A DNA stretch of 64,000 bases, taken from positions 1,488,001 to 1,552,000 of the forward strand of contig NZ_JARBWD010000001.1 of the NCBI RefSeq assembly GCF_030140925.1, read 5' to 3'. The translations under genes and the position numbers were made by a program. The notes below the pieces were generated by a model. That model ran no database searches and was not told where the DNA came from. It saw nothing but the letters and a program-made list of their open reading frames with translations. The stretch is from Parerythrobacter aestuarii. Lineage in GTDB: Bacteria > Pseudomonadota > Alphaproteobacteria > Sphingomonadales > Sphingomonadaceae. Shown in pieces: positions 34,301 through 42,539 of this stretch. Each line of letters opens with the position of its first letter. Position 1 is the first letter of the stretch.

Positions 34301-36904
34301 ACGATACGCATTGATGGGAATCTGGGCGAAAATCTGAAAGATCACGTCATCCATGGCCGGGTTCTTCTTCCCGCAGCTGCCGTGATAGAAATTCTCCTTG
34401 AGGCTATCGAGACATCAGGTTCAAAGTCACGGCCTCAGGTCATTCTTGATGAGATTGAATTCCACACTCCTTTGGAACTGTCAGGGGAAGGAAATGACCT
34501 TCAAGTCGTTCATGAAGCCATGGGCGATGCCGTTTCTCTTGGAGTATTTGCCCGGGGCAAGGATGAGACCTGGATAAGCATCGCGACAGCGCGTGCGCTC
34601 ACAACAGAATCTTCACCGCGAGAGAATGGTATCAATCCGGATTCGGTCAAGGAATTCTCCTATGAGATCATCGAAGGTGCCGACCTGTACGAACGCCTGC
34701 GGGAAGTCGGCTATGAATATGGTCACTCGTTCAGACGCCTTGACCGGGCCTGGCTCGATGGCGATTGCGCGGTGGCCAACGTAGCGACCGGGCACGCCCA
34801 ATCGTTCATTTGTGACCCGATGTCGCTTGATAGCTCCTTTCATCTGGCAGGGGTCTTCGCCAGCCGTGACGGCTCTGACAAAACAATGTTTGTTCCAACG
34901 CGGGTTGGCCAACTTTCTGTTCAGCGAAAAGCCTTGGGACCGTGGACGGTTGCAATGCAGCTTACCGAGCGCACTTCTTCATCGTTCACCGTCGATTGTG
35001 AGCTGATCGACGACAAAGGTGTTTGGGCTCGCATAGAGGGACTGCGATTCAACCCGCTTGCGAACCAACCTCGAACCGATACCGGTCGTGTCGATGCTCT
35101 GGAGTTCTACAACGTAGGATGGTTGCCATGGGTGCCCAGCGCCAGGCTCCCCGATCTTGCAGGTGAATGGATTGTTCTTACCAATGACACAAAGTTGGGA
35201 AGTACCATTGCAGGTTCGTTGAAAGACCGAGGCGCCGGGAGCACGGTCGTTACCCCGTCCCCCGTTTTCGAATGTTTCGGCGATCGAAGTTTTGGAATGG
35301 ACTTCGGCTCAGCCGAGGATTTGCATAAGCTGTTTTCTACGGTCACGGCCGATGGGAAGCGCATCGGCGGCGTCGTCTATTGTGGACTGCTTGATGGCAA
35401 CGCCACCGCCACCGCCACCGCGATGCCGGCATGCAGCACAGGGCCGGTTTTCCTCCGGGAATTGATTCATGCTCTGATGGCGGTCGGAGCCGGTGGATCG
35501 GCGCACGTTCATATTGTTACAGAGGCTTGCCAGCCGGTTGTAGAGAAGGATGTTCGCAATCCTCGTCAAGCGGCAATATGGGGGTTTGCAAGGGCGGTCC
35601 CTTTCGAACATCCCGATCTGCGATGCACCCGCATAGATATCGGCGACAGCGCGAACGAGCGAGAGGTTGCCACCTTGTGTTCCTTGCTTGGCCTGCCCGA
35701 TAACGAAGATCAATTTGCGATCCGCGGAGATCGGTCCTTTGTCGCGAGGTTGCTTGAAGGTGAGATCCAACCCAAGCAGACCGCCCTGGACCAGATGCCT
35801 GAAACGGATGGCGTGTGCCTTGTAACAGGGGCAACCGGGGCTCTTGCGATCCATGCCGCCCGGGCGGCCATAGCAGCTGGCTATCGAAATCTGGTTCTGT
35901 TGGGCGGTTCGAAGGCAGTGGATCTCGATCAGGACGCATGGATGGAACTTGGACGCCATGCGAGGATGGCAGCCCTAAAATGTGATCTACGCGATCAAGC
36001 GGCGGTTCGGACGGCAATCAAGGATATCGAGGAAACGGACGGCCGGATTGTTGCGATTGTCCACCTTGCTGGCGTGCTGGACGATGGAGCTATTGCGAAG
36101 CTGACGCCGCAGCGCATCACGAATGTAGTTACAGCGAAGGCGGATGGTCTCTGGTTCATTCTCGATGCTGTCGGAACGGACGCGCTCAAAACGGTAATGC
36201 TGTTTTCGTCGGCAGCAACCATTCTTGGTTCACCCGGTCAGGCCAGCTACATGGCAGCTAACGCAGTCTTGGATGCGACAGCGCATTTTCTTTCCGGCCG
36301 GGGGATATCGGCGACCAGCGTGAATTGGGGGCCCTGGGAAGGGCCGGGTATGGCGAGCGATATAACAGCCAGAGAAGGCAGGAATTCTCAGCTGGCGAGA
36401 TCGATTAATCCAGCACAGGCCGTTGATCTCACACGAACACTGCTTGAGTCAGATGAAGTGCAGGTCGCCATTCTTCCCTTTGACGTGAAACCCTTGGTCC
36501 AATTCTATCCCAGCATGCGCGGCCTCGAGTTCTTCGAGAAGATCATGAACGACGATATGGAGGTTTTGCGTAGCGATGGGGGGCGTGAGCAATTGTACAA
36601 GCGGCCCAATCTCGACACGCCCTTCGTGGCTCCCGAGACGGAACTTGAACGCTACATCGCTGGCCTTTGGAGCAGATCGCTAGGTATGTCGGATATCGGC
36701 ATAAACGACGAATTTTTCGCACTGGGTGGGGATTCAGTATTTGCCGGTCAGATCATCTCGGAGCTTGTCGCCACTTTCGATATTTCGCTGGATCTAGAGC
36801 AGGCATTCGACACCTTTACCATTTCCTCTATTTCGAAGTTGATCGAGGAAGCGATCGCAAAGAAAGCGGATGCGGTACAGGTCCATACCAATTCGGGCGC
36901 ATGA
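31343..36904 (+). CDS. Type I modular PKS, one module: ACP-KS-AT-DH-KR-ACP
   Basis: 1853 residues. Domains in order: ACP (about 1-85, LGLDS); ketosynthase (about 90-530) with Cys250 in DTACSSS, His385 in EAHGTGT and His424 in KTNIGHLEA; acyltransferase (about 610-930) with Ser704 in GHSAGEY and a YAFHSH motif, which favours malonyl over methylmalonyl; dehydratase (about 990-1270) with HVIHGRVLLP at His1001 and Asp1163 in LDSSFH; ketoreductase (about 1490-1690) with TGATG, the LDD motif at 1579-1581 (B-type) and Tyr1636; ACP (about 1735-1835) with Ser1798 in LGGDS. No enoylreductase and no thioesterase, so one extension to an alpha,beta-unsaturated or hydroxy chain and no self-release. The gene ends 12 bases before the convergent radical SAM gene. 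Confidence 0.92.
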   Translation: MNAPEVVRWLREYLVAKYPLLEREFDPNLSFAALGLDSQVALEMLGELQDRLGRNISPALLYDSQSIADFVAMLSMSPDMPEEPIASATPDEPVAIVGMSCRFPGCEDGLGSFWLCLQNGHDQIRAFSELERPATDVLPHRRAGWLADIDRFDADFFAIPPREARALDPQQRMLMELSWNCFEDALIDPRKLRGRNVGVFLGISTSEYSDHQPRNADASSITGSALSIAANRLSYFYDFGGPSLAVDTACSSSLVAVHLACNAIRRGEAELALAAGANLILNEKVSHAFEAGGLLSPTGRCNTFDASADGYVRGEGAGVVLLKPLRQAIADGNKIYSVILGSAMVQDGRTNGLMAPSGRAQRKVIREACARAGLKPSQLDYVEAHGTGTNLGDLIELSSMEATVGTARGAGKCRIGSVKTNIGHLEAAAGIAGLIKTSLCMFHETLVPSINFREPNTNAGLSEMGLEVQVSLEPWRRENPDTLAGHGHAQVDSRYAGVSSFGFGGTNAHAVLTSPPRRENAKPAAFPAVLPLSAKSEESLSRLAGAYVDLLEQPEPPVFSHLIDATRRRPAAAPVRVAISFRDEEALRQELRQVEQNPHGKSSQPSIQNNGPVFVYSGQGTQWSGMGRGLFQEDPIFRNELLLVDDLVREHVRWSLVEMLFDEANAASLARTEFAQPALFAIQYALSKSLGSFNVEPVATIGHSAGEYAALVQSGIIELNEAVGLVVERASLMADRDDGAMLAISGQSEEELSTMIVEHGLPIDIACRNAPRSLVISGRRDAVKELGRVMAEQGIASLPVSEDYAFHSHLLSDQADRFAAMAKSVSPHSGNLPFYSSVTGGRLEQLQDSYWRSSIVGAVEFENAVGAALADQHTHFIEIGPKPALLAHIRKIGESQQVAAHTFATLKPGSPDTQQIATGLARLFESGVDVRWHRRFETIVNNTAIPTYPWSDMRFWQVPSLGTQLPGEGRFVRQTLQIAGTNRRVSTIRIDGNLGENLKDHVIHGRVLLPAAAVIEILLEAIETSGSKSRPQVILDEIEFHTPLELSGEGNDLQVVHEAMGDAVSLGVFARGKDETWISIATARALTTESSPRENGINPDSVKEFSYEIIEGADLYERLREVGYEYGHSFRRLDRAWLDGDCAVANVATGHAQSFICDPMSLDSSFHLAGVFASRDGSDKTMFVPTRVGQLSVQRKALGPWTVAMQLTERTSSSFTVDCELIDDKGVWARIEGLRFNPLANQPRTDTGRVDALEFYNVGWLPWVPSARLPDLAGEWIVLTNDTKLGSTIAGSLKDRGAGSTVVTPSPVFECFGDRSFGMDFGSAEDLHKLFSTVTADGKRIGGVVYCGLLDGNATATATAMPACSTGPVFLRELIHALMAVGAGGSAHVHIVTEACQPVVEKDVRNPRQAAIWGFARAVPFEHPDLRCTRIDIGDSANEREVATLCSLLGLPDNEDQFAIRGDRSFVARLLEGEIQPKQTALDQMPETDGVCLVTGATGALAIHAARAAIAAGYRNLVLLGGSKAVDLDQDAWMELGRHARMAALKCDLRDQAAVRTAIKDIEETDGRIVAIVHLAGVLDDGAIAKLTPQRITNVVTAKADGLWFILDAVGTDALKTVMLFSSAATILGSPGQASYMAANAVLDATAHFLSGRGISATSVNWGPWEGPGMASDITAREGRNSQLARSINPAQAVDLTRTLLESDEVQVAILPFDVKPLVQFYPSMRGLEFFEKIMNDDMEVLRSDGGREQLYKRPNLDTPFVAPETELERYIAGLWSRSLGMSDIGINDEFFALGGDSVFAGQIISELVATFDISLDLEQAFDTFTISSISKLIEEAIAKKADAVQVHTNSGA

Positions 36905-36916
36905 GCTGGTACAGCT

Positions 36917-37885
36917 TCATACGTGGGTTCGAGATTGCAGGTATTCCAGACGTCGCTCATCTTCGAAGCATTTGTGACAGAAATCGCAGATCGAAGTGAA
37001 TCGCGCCTTCTCCAAACCTGCAAAGACATCCTCTGAAGCGACCAGCCTACGAAAATAGGTTGGCGATGACTCATCGTAGAATTCTCGCAAGAGAGAGGCC
37101 TGCTGATGTGCACTACCTATGTCGATTTCCGATGCGTCCTTTGCAGTGTACCGGATCGGAGCAGGGCTGAGTGCTTCCTTGGCGGCGTTGATTTCGCAGC
37201 ATGAGTAAATTTCTCCGTCAGCGTGCAAAGTCATCATCAAGGCATCACAATCCGGAAGCTCGGATAAAGCGAAGCTCTGTTCTCCTACCAGCTGCTGGTC
37301 GCTTGCCCTGCCTACATCCAGCAGAGGATTAATGATCGGATCTATCCCGGCGACCTCCAACGCGGTCAGAATATCGTCATCGATCTCCTGCTCCCCACAA
37401 GGGCAGAAATTCACTTCGACGAGCAAGCCCAGGTTGCGTGCTGCTTTGGCAGCGTTGATTGTCTTCCGGAGAGGCATTTCGCGAGTGTGAAACGCGTCTG
37501 CGCTTAGGACCAGGGCGGCTAATCCGTCTTGTTTTAGTGGCCTTAACCGATCTTCTGCTTGTTCGATCGAGCGAGCCCAATAGGCGTTGGTTTCAATGTC
37601 GACCGCATAGCCCAGATCATGGGCGGCGGTGACGAGCTCACTCAGTCGATTGCTGTCGAGGAAGGGCTCCCCGCCACTGAATATCACGTGTCGCTTCCCC
37701 ACGGCCCAGCCATCGCGTAGCGCTTTAAGTACGGCGGCCGTATCCAACCTTTCCGTTCGCGAGGGGTTCGCCGCGACATTGCAGTGCCAGCAGGACAAGT
37801 TGCATTTCAGGAGCAGGTTGATGGCAAGGCGCTGAGAGATCGGGAATCGATCCCAGACTTTGTCGCGCTCAGTCTTTTTGTGCAT
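36917..37885 (-). CDS. Radical SAM enzyme, fourth member of the cluster paralogue family
   Basis: 322 residues from the ATG at 37885, which has GGAG upstream; the frame is open to 38071 but that part overlaps the previous gene. Seen: CNLSCWHC (Cys28, 32, 35), IFSGGEPFLDS, ETNAYWAR, SADAFH and VEVNFCPCGE, then CDALMMTLHADGEIYSCCE and a terminal SICDFCHKCF. The ETNAYWAR and SADAFH segments are shared with the genes at 7270-9400, and the terminal CxxC with 6293-7273. It overlaps the end of the unknown gene 37869-38762 by 17 bases. Last of a three-gene run read from 39756. Confidence 0.85.
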   Translation of the reverse strand: MHKKTERDKVWDRFPISQRLAINLLLKCNLSCWHCNVAANPSRTERLDTAAVLKALRDGWAVGKRHVIFSGGEPFLDSNRLSELVTAAHDLGYAVDIETNAYWARSIEQAEDRLRPLKQDGLAALVLSADAFHTREMPLRKTINAAKAARNLGLLVEVNFCPCGEQEIDDDILTALEVAGIDPIINPLLDVGRASDQQLVGEQSFALSELPDCDALMMTLHADGEIYSCCEINAAKEALSPAPIRYTAKDASEIDIGSAHQQASLLREFYDESSPTYFRRLVASEDVFAGLEKARFTSICDFCHKCFEDERRLEYLQSRTHV

Positions 37886-38762
37886 GGCTTGCAACTCCGA
37901 GATACTTGTCCAAATGCCTGAGATCGAAGAGGGCATACCGGTAATCGGCGTCCTCAGTCCGAACGCGAAGCGCGCTCGCCCCCACTCGTCTTGGCAGGGC
38001 GCGATACACTCTCCACATCTGATGGCCGGGTTCAGACTCTTCGGGCAGGAATGGAAACTGATGGAGAGCAAATTTTCGAAGTTTGCGAGTCTTCATGAAA
38101 GCGGCAATTCCACGCAGCAAGATGGCAAGCCAATCTCGTTGGAATACCCGTCGAAGCGTGCGTATCGTACTGACGGCACCAAGACCTTCGACCGGTCCTC
38201 TGCCGATAGAAATTTCGTCGCCGTTCCTGATCTCGGTGGGCTGTCGTGATTGCATCAAATAGGAATAGCGCGCAGCAAGGTCGCTCTGGATTCCCGACAC
38301 GTACAATGTATCGCCGTCTGTCGAACCGATCGCATAACCAACATAGCCCGGCATGCCAGCATCCATGAAATTCCAATCGGCCGCTTCAAACAATCGTTGC
38401 GGTAGCTCAGGGCAGTTTTTTAGGTAAAACCGCAGCGTCACTGCTTCACCGAACTTGGCGAAGCGTTCTCCAGCGTAGTCGTCACACAAGCCCAGCATTG
38501 GGACGACCTCAAAATCGTTCGTCTTGTTACGATATCTGACAGGCTCGCCCAAGGGTGCCGTATCGTTCATGCTTCGCAGCAGGGTTCCAAGCGTCACGCC
38601 CCGCCGACGCGCAATCTCGCTCCGGTCATCCTCGGAACAGATCGTTGTGGCATATTCTGTGCGGCGTGCCCCCAGATACTCGTTCATTGTAACATGACGG
38701 CAGAAAAAATCCTGCTCGCTGGTGGCCTTGTATTGTGTTTCGCAGGGTTCTGTTGCTGGCAT
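37869..38762 (-). CDS. Conserved-looking protein of unknown function between two radical SAM genes
   Basis: 297 residues from the ATG at 38762, which has GGGGGG about eight bases upstream; an ATG at 38687 is an alternative. No family recognised. Features seen: no signal peptide or membrane span, a few scattered cysteines, a central stretch with PGYVGYAIGSTDGDTLYVSGIQ, and a basic C-terminal third with several arginines and RRVGASALRVRTED. It lies 16 bases after a SPASM radical SAM gene and overlaps another, so a shared substrate or complex is likely. A GNAT-like or similar acyltransferase fold was considered but no motif supports it. Confidence 0.7.
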   Translation of the reverse strand: MPATEPCETQYKATSEQDFFCRHVTMNEYLGARRTEYATTICSEDDRSEIARRRGVTLGTLLRSMNDTAPLGEPVRYRNKTNDFEVVPMLGLCDDYAGERFAKFGEAVTLRFYLKNCPELPQRLFEAADWNFMDAGMPGYVGYAIGSTDGDTLYVSGIQSDLAARYSYLMQSRQPTEIRNGDEISIGRGPVEGLGAVSTIRTLRRVFQRDWLAILLRGIAAFMKTRKLRKFALHQFPFLPEESEPGHQMWRVYRALPRRVGASALRVRTEDADYRYALFDLRHLDKYLGVASHAQKD

Positions 38763-38778
38763 TGTCGAAACCCCCCGA

Positions 38779-39756
38779 TCAGTGATGGGCGAACAATGCC
38801 CTGTCGCTCTCTTGCAGGAGAGGCATCAGGGAACCTACCAGCCATTCAGCCTGGTCTTTTCGTGGCAATTTGCAGCGGGCGCACATGGGCGGGATCGGGC
38901 GCGCCTCGAGAACGGCACGTTTGCGCTGCTTGAGTGTTTCCCAATCATCGGTGAGCACCGATCCCAGGGGTATGCGGGAGCCGTTGAAGTAGTCGCAGCA
39001 ACACATCAGGCACTCGCCGTTCCAGCCAAACGTTAGGCTGAAAGCGACTTCCGTGCACCAGATCGGCTTCGAGGTATCCGGTGCCTCAATCTGGTCAGGC
39101 AGATATTGTTGGTATTCGGCCGGAAGTTGATCTGCGCGGTTCCACAACTTGCCTCCAGTCAGACCGCAGGCGACTCCTCTACTTGTCCAGAACTCAACTA
39201 TCTCCTTGTCAGTGCTCTTGATTTCCGGAACACCCACCCACTCTACCTTGAATGGTACTCCAGCCACGCGCGCTGCTCTCGCTGTCTTGATGACGCGGTC
39301 GAGCGATCGCTCATATGGCAGCCGCATTGCCGCTTCATACTCGTCCTGCGCGATACCCCAGAAACTACACGTTATCGATGCTGGTGCGACCTCCATCAGC
39401 TCTTCGATGCGCTTTGATGTAAGGGCACTGGCGTTCGTAATGATATGGAAGTTCTCTGTGTGCCCCTTGATCTGTTCCAGCAGCTGAATCGCATTTGAGT
39501 TCAGGAAAGGCTCCCCACCTCCTGCGATTGTTATTCTTGGCAGGTCATCCAAAGGCAAGTCGGCGAGCGGACGGTAGTCCTCCAAAATAGCTGCACGAAT
39601 GGCAAGGATCCGCTCAAGTGTAACTGAGTCCAAACGACCCTGTGCTGGTAAATTGTCGCGCGGGCAAGCTACGCAATTTGCATTGCATTGGCTGATGAAC
39701 TCTATTTCAATCTCGGTGGGCAATACCCGTTCGGCAAGCAGTCCAGGTTTTCCCAT
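38779..39756 (-). CDS. Radical SAM/SPASM protein at the right end of the cluster
   Basis: 325 residues with a good ribosome site (GGAGG) seven bases before the ATG. Seen: CNANCVACPRD (Cys24, 28, 31), IAGGGEPFLN, IITNAS, a C-terminal SPASM region with WCTEVAFSLTFGWNGECLMCCCDYFNG, GSV and PPMCARCKLPR. The substrate cannot be deduced. It is the first gene of a three-gene run (SPASM, unknown, radical SAM) that ends against the PKS gene, and the last recognisable gene of the biosynthetic island. Confidence 0.85.
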   Translation of the reverse strand: MGKPGLLAERVLPTEIEIEFISQCNANCVACPRDNLPAQGRLDSVTLERILAIRAAILEDYRPLADLPLDDLPRITIAGGGEPFLNSNAIQLLEQIKGHTENFHIITNASALTSKRIEELMEVAPASITCSFWGIAQDEYEAAMRLPYERSLDRVIKTARAARVAGVPFKVEWVGVPEIKSTDKEIVEFWTSRGVACGLTGGKLWNRADQLPAEYQQYLPDQIEAPDTSKPIWCTEVAFSLTFGWNGECLMCCCDYFNGSRIPLGSVLTDDWETLKQRKRAVLEARPIPPMCARCKLPRKDQAEWLVGSLMPLLQESDRALFAHH

Positions 39757-40331
39757 TCAAACCTCCGGTCAAACAGCAACAATATACATCTTGCCTGTGG
39801 TTCATAATGAAATACACCCGAACATAATAATCTGCTACATGAAAACTAATTCAGTTGTCGGCTGACTGCGGAATAAAAGCGCCTTTTTGATGAAATAACG
39901 GCATCAAGTCGCTTTGCGCCGTAGATTTTGGAGTGTTGATGCTCCGGGGCCCGCTTCGCCAAATGCAAGAATCTTGCCGTTTTCGAATGACCGCAATCTA
40001 GTCGATCAAACTTGGTAAGCGCGAGGAGCGGCTCATACTGCGCTCTCGTTGTACTGGTGCACAAGCGAACAGCGCACGAGTCGAAATATTGAGAGTGGTC
40101 GCCAGGAGATCCTGTAGTCCCCGTACCGAACTCATTGAGTCCTGGCTGGGATCCTGTCGAACTTGGCCAAGCCATGGTTGATAGTCTGCGAAACAGACTC
40201 AAATCCGTCGAACAGTTTGCGATCAGGCTAGGTATGGCGCGTGCGCTTCGCTGGCTGTTTTCCGGCCAGTGTAGGGCGAAGTTCCATGGCTGAATGCGTG
40301 AGCGCAGCGTCGCCCAGCGAGGTGGTCAGCC
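39757..40331. other. 575-base region without a convincing gene; probable island boundary
   Basis: Lies between the last radical SAM gene and the DUF11 operon. The left 90 bases are AT-rich and include a perfect 11-base palindrome TTCATTATGAA, in the place where the promoter of the radical SAM run should be. A 118-residue frame on the - strand (39846-40202, TTG start) matches nothing and lacks a ribosome site. On the + strand a 39-codon frame at 40174-40293 reads like a protein fragment (NRLKSVEQFAIRLGMARALR) but has no recognisable family. GC rises on the right side. No insertion sequence, tRNA or attachment repeat was found. Confidence 0.5.
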
Positions 40332-42539
40332 TTACTCAACCATGTAGCGGGTGCGCAGCGTGAAACTGGTGCTCGCCTTGAACTTACCCGAAGGCGTGAG
40401 GCGAATGTGGGTTATGTTGGTGTCGCAGCCATCGGCGTCGGCGGTAGGGGCGTAGGTCCAGCTGGTGCCACCGTCACTGGAAAACTCCAGATCGTCTGCA
40501 GTATTGCCGAGCGCGACATAATTGTAGGTCAGTCCTGAGACGGGAGACCCGTCGGTAAAGGCAACCGGCAGGCCGGTGCCATTGGCATCGAAGCAGATCT
40601 TGGCATTGGCCGGGCCGGCATCGGTGATCACTACCGTATCGGTATCCGCAGGCGAGATGCCGGCGTTGGAGACCGTGATCAGGTAATCGATCAGTGCGCC
40701 CGGAATCGCTTTGGGATTGGTCGCACCATTAACCGGATCCGAAGAGACCGAGCTGATCTTGGTGACAGACAGATCCGCATAGGGATTGCAGAAGGTAATG
40801 TCGTGGATGGCGATTGCCTGCCCGTCTGGATCAGAGGGGGCAGTATTGGCGTTGCCATAGATGATGGTGATGGCGTCGACCGCCTGCGTAAAGGTCACTA
40901 CCACGTTGCCGTCACTCGAGGTTTCAGCTGAGCCACCGTCACCTACGGCAGTGTTGCCGATCACATAGTTGACCACGCCATTTGTCAGCGTGGGGTAGAC
41001 GGTGGTCCCCTGGTAGCTGCCGACCACCGTCAACCTGTCGGCGAAGTCATTCGCGGCATAGTCGATATCGAACACCGTGAACTGCAGGCCCGGAACCGCC
41101 GTCGAGAGGGCAATGCTCGTGGTTGCCGTTTGATAGATGTCAGCGAAATCCAGGTACTGGTGCAGCGAATTCCCAGGCGTTGCCTGGCCGCCGGTGTTGG
41201 CGGCGCTGAGCGTCGGCGACTGGCCGCCAAAAGTCGGGTCGCTTACCCACGTGCCGCTGGACGAAAGGGTGAAGTCGAGCGTGCCGATATTACCTAGCGT
41301 GTAGGAATTGCTGAGCGAGCCAGCGGTCCAGCTGCGGGTGTCCCAATCGAACAGGGTCGAGCCGCGCGGGCAGGAGAGCGTGGGCGGGGTTCCAGCCGTT
41401 CGCGTGCCCTGCACGGTGAAGGCAGCCGAAGCGTAGTCATCCTCGGTAGAGAGCGAGTTTCCAGGCGAGGAATCGGGATCGTAGCTCGAACTGGACGCTA
41501 CATAGGCAATGTTAGTGACAGTCACGCCTGCTGGAGCTGCGACTGTGCCTGTTATGGTCAGTGTTCGAGTGACCCCCGAAGAGATGGAACCTACATTCCA
41601 TAGGCCGGTCGAGCTGTTGTAGGTCCCCGTTCCAGTCGCGGAAACGAAGGTAAATCCATCGGGCAGGATGTCGCTGACCGTCACGCTGGATGCGGTTTGC
41701 GGCCCGGAGTTGGTCACGCGTACCGTGTAACTTACCGTCGAGCCGATTGTCGGCGCGGTGTTGCTGACACTCTTGGTTACCGAGAGATCTGAAGTGTTGA
41801 TACCGCTCTGCTGCCAGGTGAAGTCGGACAAGCCGATATATTGGTAGTCACCGGAAGGATTGCTGCCCGGGCTGCCCTGGCCGAACAGGTAGCGGATGCG
41901 CACCCGCTTCACCGTGGTCGTGCCGAAATTGACCGCGATATTGCCCGTGGTGCTGGTGATGCCGCCCGAGTAGTTGGTGCCGTGGAAGCCCGCCTGTCCG
42001 TTGATCGTCGTCGTACCAACCGCGCTGCCAAGCGTATAGGAGCCCCCAAGGTTGCGCAGGTTCTGCCAGCTCCCGCTCCCGGTATCGTATTCGATCACCA
42101 CAGCATCATGGAAATAGGGATTGGCAAGGTACCGGTCGACATTGGCCACGGTGAAACGCAAGTTCGTTACGGCACTGCCGAGCGTGTAAGTCGTTTGGAA
42201 ATAGTCACCCGCATCGAAGACGGAATGGTCCATGCTGTAGATCAGCGTGCCGGTCTGGCTGCCGATCTGGCCAGTGTAGTAGGCCAGCATCTGAGTCGAA
42301 TAGTAGTTCGTGAAATTGGCGTCGTTGCTGTCGCCATCGGTCACGACCGCTGTGTTGACCGTCAGCGTGTTCACACCGAGGTTCAGCGTAGTGCCGTCGC
42401 TGACCGCCGACATGTTGACCTTGCCCAGCGAAGTCCAGTCAGCCGTGACGGTGGTCTGAGCGTATGCAACCTCAGGCCGGATCGCGAAATTCGCGAGCAA
42501 CGCCAAGGTGGCGGCGAAGACAATTCTCAGCGCGCTCAT
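40332..42539 (-). CDS. Secreted DUF11-repeat surface protein
   Basis: 735 residues with a signal peptide ending in VAYA. Seen: two long beta-rich N-terminal parts rich in Ser, Thr, Gly and Asp, and DUF11-like repeats beginning DLSVTKSVSNTAPTIGSTVSYTVRVTNSG and DLSVTKISSVSSDPVNGATNP; the second repeat shares SDPVNG.TNPKAIPGA with the protein at 47725-48756. Typical exported beta-sandwich protein, probably at the cell surface. No sortase or LPXTG motif, as expected for a Gram-negative. Its start overlaps the stop of the 1722-residue gene by four bases, so it is the last gene of the operon. Confidence 0.8.
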   Translation of the reverse strand: MSALRIVFAATLALLANFAIRPEVAYAQTTVTADWTSLGKVNMSAVSDGTTLNLGVNTLTVNTAVVTDGDSNDANFTNYYSTQMLAYYTGQIGSQTGTLIYSMDHSVFDAGDYFQTTYTLGSAVTNLRFTVANVDRYLANPYFHDAVVIEYDTGSGSWQNLRNLGGSYTLGSAVGTTTINGQAGFHGTNYSGGITSTTGNIAVNFGTTTVKRVRIRYLFGQGSPGSNPSGDYQYIGLSDFTWQQSGINTSDLSVTKSVSNTAPTIGSTVSYTVRVTNSGPQTASSVTVSDILPDGFTFVSATGTGTYNSSTGLWNVGSISSGVTRTLTITGTVAAPAGVTVTNIAYVASSSSYDPDSSPGNSLSTEDDYASAAFTVQGTRTAGTPPTLSCPRGSTLFDWDTRSWTAGSLSNSYTLGNIGTLDFTLSSSGTWVSDPTFGGQSPTLSAANTGGQATPGNSLHQYLDFADIYQTATTSIALSTAVPGLQFTVFDIDYAANDFADRLTVVGSYQGTTVYPTLTNGVVNYVIGNTAVGDGGSAETSSDGNVVVTFTQAVDAITIIYGNANTAPSDPDGQAIAIHDITFCNPYADLSVTKISSVSSDPVNGATNPKAIPGALIDYLITVSNAGISPADTDTVVITDAGPANAKICFDANGTGLPVAFTDGSPVSGLTYNYVALGNTADDLEFSSDGGTSWTYAPTADADGCDTNITHIRLTPSGKFKASTSFTLRTRYMVE

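Noticed and set aside
39846..40202. 118-residue open frame on the - strand
   Set aside because: TTG start, no ribosome site, odd composition and no recognisable family; treated as non-coding.
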